From: Clostridia bacterium
Lineage (GTDB): Bacteria; Bacillota_A; Clostridia; Christensenellales; Aristaeellaceae
NCBI GenBank assembly: GCA_025997215.1
Contig: BNUH01000038.1
Location: 1 to 26,562 of the forward strand
DNA: 26,562 nt
Direction of reading: 5' to 3'
In this document: piece after piece, positions 23,250 through 26,562 of the stretch
How the letters are laid out: each line of letters starts with the position of its first letter
Position numbering within the stretch: position 1 is the first letter of the stretch
The notes under the pieces: model-generated
The model's input: only the letters and a program-made list of their open reading frames with translations
Databases searched by the model: none
What the model was told of the DNA's origin: nothing
Position numbers and translations under genes: made by a program

Positions 23250-24434
23250 ATTAAAACACTGATGGTAAATAAATTTCTCTACCTTTGCGGTGGTGCCGAA
23301 ACTTAAATGTTATCGGTAGGTGAAAAGTTAGTTAAAAACGGACATGATGTCCAATATTATGGTATGCACTCTGATGATCAACGATTTACAAACGCTTTGA
23401 ATATTTATAAGAGCGTGAAAGATTATCGAAACAGCAGAGTAATTGACAATATCATAAATACTCTTTCTTCGATCTACTCAATTGAGAGCAAGAACGACTT
23501 TACAAAATTACTCAATAGTTTTAACCCTGATATAGTTCATCTGCACAATTACAACTATCAATTGACACCTTCCGTTATATCAGCAATCAAAGAGTATCGA
23601 AGAAAAGGTAATGTTATTAAAATCATTTATACTGCACATGATTCATAGCTAGTTTGTCCTAATCACATGATGTTGAATCCGAATAATAACTCAAGTTGTT
23701 CAATGTGCAAAGATCGGAAATTCTACAACTGTGTAAGGAACAAGTGTATACATAAGTCCTATGCTAAGTCACTTGTAGGAGCACTAGAGAGTTTCTATTG
23801 GTGGAAAAGGAAAATATATGCTGATATTGATGTTATTATATGCCCATCAGCATTTATGAAACAAATGCTTGATACGGAATGTGAAATAAAAAATAAGACA
23901 ATTGTATTACATAATCCGTTACCTTCAAATGGAAAACGCAATGTAAATGGAGGAAAATACGTCCTCTATTTCGGAAGGTACTCTATCGAGAAAGGTATAC
24001 GAACATTATTATCTGTTGCTCATGAAAATCTTGATATCCAATTTGTGTTTGCTGGCTCTGGCCCATTGAAATCAGAGGTGACTGGTACAAATATCATGGA
24101 TGTTGGTTTTTTGAGCGGTGATAGACTTACAGAGCTAGTCCAATCAGCCTCGCTTACAGTATGCCCTTCGGAGTGGTATGAAAATTGTCCGATGTCAGTA
24201 CTGGAGTCAATTGCAGCAGGTACACCAGTACTGGGTGCAAATATTGGAGGGATTCCTGAATTGATCGTTTCTGGTAAAAATGGTGAGCTATTTGAGTCTG
24301 GAAATAGGATTGATTTATCGCGCAAATTAAGAGTTATGCTTAACAATAATTACGACTGTTCATATGATACCAATATAATTACAGATATAGCTACCCACTG
24401 TAATACATTGGTAAATAGGATCTACAATTCATGA
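23250..24434 (+). pseudogene. second GT4-family glycosyltransferase, with start change and two stops
   Basis: All parts lie in one frame. GAGG at 23236-23239 is placed 10 bases before ATT 23250, in the position where ATG is expected (IKTLMVNKFLY); ATG 23262 is a less well-placed alternative. The family motif GGAET-Y-M is interrupted by TAA at 23304-23306, where tyrosine is expected. A TAG at 23646-23648 follows AHDS, where glutamine is likely (HDSQLVCPNH). The rest is intact: a cysteine-containing insert (NSSCSMCKDRKFYNC), LYFGRYSIEKGI, and the C-terminal ENCPMSVLESIAAGTPVLG signature with the E-x7-E motif region. As written only fragments would be made. About 394 codons in all; the ATGA overlap with the next gene is preserved. 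Confidence 0.75.
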
Positions 24435-25549
24435 GAATTTTATTGATTCGTTCATATCCTTCGTATGTCAATATAAGTAACAGAACATATAATGTGCAAG
24501 AACTCGGTTTAGCAAAAGCACTTGTAAGAAGTGGAGTAACATGTGATATTGTTTTCTGGAGTTCAACAAAAAATATGAACAAAACATATAAGTTCGATGG
24601 TAACATGTCAATAGATATTTTTTATCGAGTTGCTATAGTAATGTACAAAGCCATATTTTATACACATATTGATGAACTTATAGGCAAGTATGACGTAGTT
24701 CAATCGGCTGAATACGATTCTCCTGAGTCTATGTATATTGCTGTCCGCTATCCCCGAAAAGCTGTAATCTATCACGGTCCGTACTTCCATCCATTTAATA
24801 AACGTTATAATCTTTATTGTAAGATGATTGATCCACTTTTTATATCTCTGTATAGATGGAAAAAGACTAGATTTATCACTAAAAGTGGACTTGCCAAAGA
24901 TTTTCTACTGCAAAAGGGGATTAACAGTAGCAATGTTACAACGATTGGTGTCGGAGTTGACGAAGATGATTTTATGGTTGATGATAGGTTAGAGGAGATT
25001 AGTTTAGTTTTTGATTATCTATATATAGGGCGGATTGAGCCAAGAAGGAATATACTATTTTTGCTTGAACTAATAGCTGAACTATTAAAACATGAATCTG
25101 AAAATGGTATTGTTATTATAGGCGACGGTGATGCTGATTATAAGGAAAAATGTATTAACAAAATTCATGAGCTTGGAATAGAATCTAATGTAATTTGGAT
25201 CAAGCAGGTCAAACAAGAGCATCTAGCTAAATATTATAAGCGCGCTAAGTTTTTTTTGCTACCTACTATATATGAAATATTCGGTATGGTCATCCTTGAG
25301 GCGATGTATTTTGGTTGTGTAGTAGTATCATCCATAAATGGTGGATCACAAATGCTAATAAACGATAATGTTACCGGTGTAATTATTTCAGATTTTGATG
25401 TATTGTCTTGGAAAGACCGTATTATAAATATTACCAGCGAGCAAATGGATATGTTAAGTATCAATGCATCGAATCATATAAAGTCTCACTTTATATGGGA
25501 AAAACTGGCACCTCTATTTAAGAAGTGTTATAAAAATGTATTGCATTAG
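24431..25549 (+). CDS. GT4-family glycosyltransferase (intact)
   Basis: A 372-residue GT-B fold glycosyltransferase. The N-terminal acceptor half opens with MRILLIRSYPSYVNIS and carries VIYHGPYFHPF; the C-terminal donor half has YIGRIEPRRNILFLLELI, IIGDGDADY and PTIYEIFGMVILEAMYFG, the E-x7-E motif that contacts the nucleotide sugar. It would add one sugar to a lipid-linked repeat unit at the inner face of the membrane; donor and acceptor cannot be told from sequence. The start overlaps the preceding stop as ATGA, so translation is coupled to the broken gene before it. It overlaps the next frame by 14 bases. Confidence 0.9.
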   Translation: MRILLIRSYPSYVNISNRTYNVQELGLAKALVRSGVTCDIVFWSSTKNMNKTYKFDGNMSIDIFYRVAIVMYKAIFYTHIDELIGKYDVVQSAEYDSPESMYIAVRYPRKAVIYHGPYFHPFNKRYNLYCKMIDPLFISLYRWKKTRFITKSGLAKDFLLQKGINSSNVTTIGVGVDEDDFMVDDRLEEISLVFDYLYIGRIEPRRNILFLLELIAELLKHESENGIVIIGDGDADYKEKCINKIHELGIESNVIWIKQVKQEHLAKYYKRAKFFLLPTIYEIFGMVILEAMYFGCVVVSSINGGSQMLINDNVTGVIISDFDVLSWKDRIINITSEQMDMLSINASNHIKSHFIWEKLAPLFKKCYKNVLH

Positions 25550-26477
25550 CAGATGTACACAATATTCAATTATAGGCAAGCGAGTTGAGCAAAAAGTGTT
25601 TTTAGATAATATCATAAAGTTCATAAAGCGTATTCGCGATATAATGCTATTATCATATCTTAAAGTACTCTTTCTTCTTTCATCTTCAAAACCTGTTTTG
25701 AATAAAGCTAATCGAGATGACAATATTATAGTATCATTTACGAGCTATCCAGAAAGAATTTATAGTGCTATATATGTTGCGACAATGATTCTTAACCAAT
25801 CAATGAAACCTGACCGAGTTGTTTTATGGTTAAGCGAAGACCAATTCCCAAGTAAAGCTCTACCACACTATTACAATAAGCTAATCAGTCGTGGTCTTGA
25901 AATTTTATGGTGTGATGATTTAGGATCGCACAAAAAGTATTTCTATACACTGAAAAATAACCTGAATTCTATACTAATAACCGTTGACGATGATCTTTTT
26001 TATCCCAAAAATCTCATTAGTGAATTATATGAAGCGTATCAAAGAAATCCTAATGTAATTTGCACAATGCGAGCGCATCAAATGAGAATTAAGGAAAATA
26101 ATATATTACCATATACCGATTGGTTTGGAGACTGTAATATAACCAATCAAGCTAGATTTGATCTATTCGCCACCGGAGGAGCAGGCACATTATACCCACC
26201 TCATGCACTATGCAATGAAGTCTTGAATAGTAAAGCGATTAAAGAAATATGCTTTTATGCTGACGACGTTTGGCTTAAAGCTATGGCAACACTAAATGAC
26301 ACACCTATATTGTTATGCAAAAACAAAATAAGATTACTTACTATACCGAACACTCAAAACAATGCTCTAAAACAAAAAAACGTAGATGAATCGCTGAATG
26401 ATACTCAATTAGCAGCGGTATTCAGCAGATATGAAATATATCATAGGCTGTCAAACCATATAAATAATCTGAAGTGA
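25536..26477 (+). CDS. GT-A-like glycosyltransferase of the exopolysaccharide cluster
   Basis: A 313-residue protein. After a helical start, from about residue 63 it has the pattern of a GT-A glycosyltransferase family common in capsule clusters: IIVSFTSYPERI, ILNQSMKPDRVVLWLSED, GLEILWCDDLG and, near residue 155, ITVDDDLFYP, whose DDD is the expected metal-binding motif. A later FYADDVWLKAMA segment is also typical. It probably transfers a sugar to a growing polysaccharide unit. The ATG at 25536 overlaps the preceding gene by 14 bases; a later start near Met37 cannot be ruled out, as no strong ribosome binding site precedes either. Confidence 0.82.
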   Translation: MYCISRCTQYSIIGKRVEQKVFLDNIIKFIKRIRDIMLLSYLKVLFLLSSSKPVLNKANRDDNIIVSFTSYPERIYSAIYVATMILNQSMKPDRVVLWLSEDQFPSKALPHYYNKLISRGLEILWCDDLGSHKKYFYTLKNNLNSILITVDDDLFYPKNLISELYEAYQRNPNVICTMRAHQMRIKENNILPYTDWFGDCNITNQARFDLFATGGAGTLYPPHALCNEVLNSKAIKEICFYADDVWLKAMATLNDTPILLCKNKIRLLTIPNTQNNALKQKNVDESLNDTQLAAVFSRYEIYHRLSNHINNLK

Positions 26478-26485
26478 GATGAAGT

Positions 26486-26562
26486 ATGCAAACATATTCT
26501 ATATCATTACATAAAATAGGTGCTCATACCTATATTCCACGTAAGTTACCCAGATATTTCTA
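26486..26562 (+). CDS. start of a further gene, cut off by the window end
   Basis: ATG at 26486, 8 bases after the preceding stop and preceded by a GAGATGAAG ribosome-binding region, opens a frame that stays open for 25 codons to the edge (MQTYSISLHKIGAHTYIP then RKLPRYF). The segment is too short for a family. From its position it is likely another exopolysaccharide gene in the same operon. Confidence 0.6.
   Translation, partial: MQTYSISLHKIGAHTYIPRKLPRYF

Overview
The window looks like chromosomal accessory DNA from a low-to-mid GC Gram-positive anaerobe, probably a clostridial member of the Bacillota. Pointers are strong AGGAGG-type ribosome binding sites, TTG starts, WXG100 proteins, secreted proteins with Pro/Thr-rich (PTPTP) linkers followed by SH3-type wall modules, a LoaP-type NusG paralogue, and sigma-A promoters. 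I cannot name a genus. No RNA genes, IS elements or CRISPR arrays were seen.

Region 1 (134-10244, + strand) is a WXG100/kinase surface module: a TPR protein, two WXG100 proteins (one WxG, one variant WRA), a 431-aa protein with helical N-terminus and hydrophobic centre, a Ser/Thr kinase with one membrane segment and an outer beta-rich domain, then four tandem paralogous secreted proteins. The paralogues share a signal peptide, an unrecognised ~120-residue helical domain and a Pro/Thr linker, but have different C-terminal cargo (SH3-like domains, peptidoglycan-binding plus discoidin-like modules, or nothing). Two of the four carry lesions (a lost start codon; a stop plus frameshift). No type VII secretion ATPase lies in the window.

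Region 2 (19827-10346, - strand) is one long apparent operon reading toward region 1: a sigma-A promoter and ~220-nt leader, a LoaP-like antiterminator, a CU044_2847/Trypco1 protein, a giant trypsin-NACHT-WD40-alpha-solenoid protein (about 2,313 residues if one TGA and one slip at an eight-T run are bridged), a 57-aa protein coupled by an ATGA overlap, and a 366-aa protein with a glycine-rich hydrophobic stretch. This matches the architecture of NTP-dependent NLR-like conflict systems. Placing a processive antiterminator at its head is the most interesting feature of the window. A hairpin at 10252-10279 separates regions 1 and 2, which converge.

Region 3 (about 19600-26562, + strand) is an exopolysaccharide cluster diverging from LoaP: a C-terminal remnant of an initiating sugar transferase, a broken GT4 glycosyltransferase, a radical SAM/SPASM-like protein, a hexapeptide acyltransferase, a second broken glycosyltransferase, an intact GT4 enzyme, a GT-A-like glycosyltransferase and the start of one more gene. 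Reading frames of neighbouring genes mostly touch or overlap. Lesions are concentrated in the sugar transferase and two glycosyltransferases; decay and sequencing error both remain possible, and reads across each lesion would decide.
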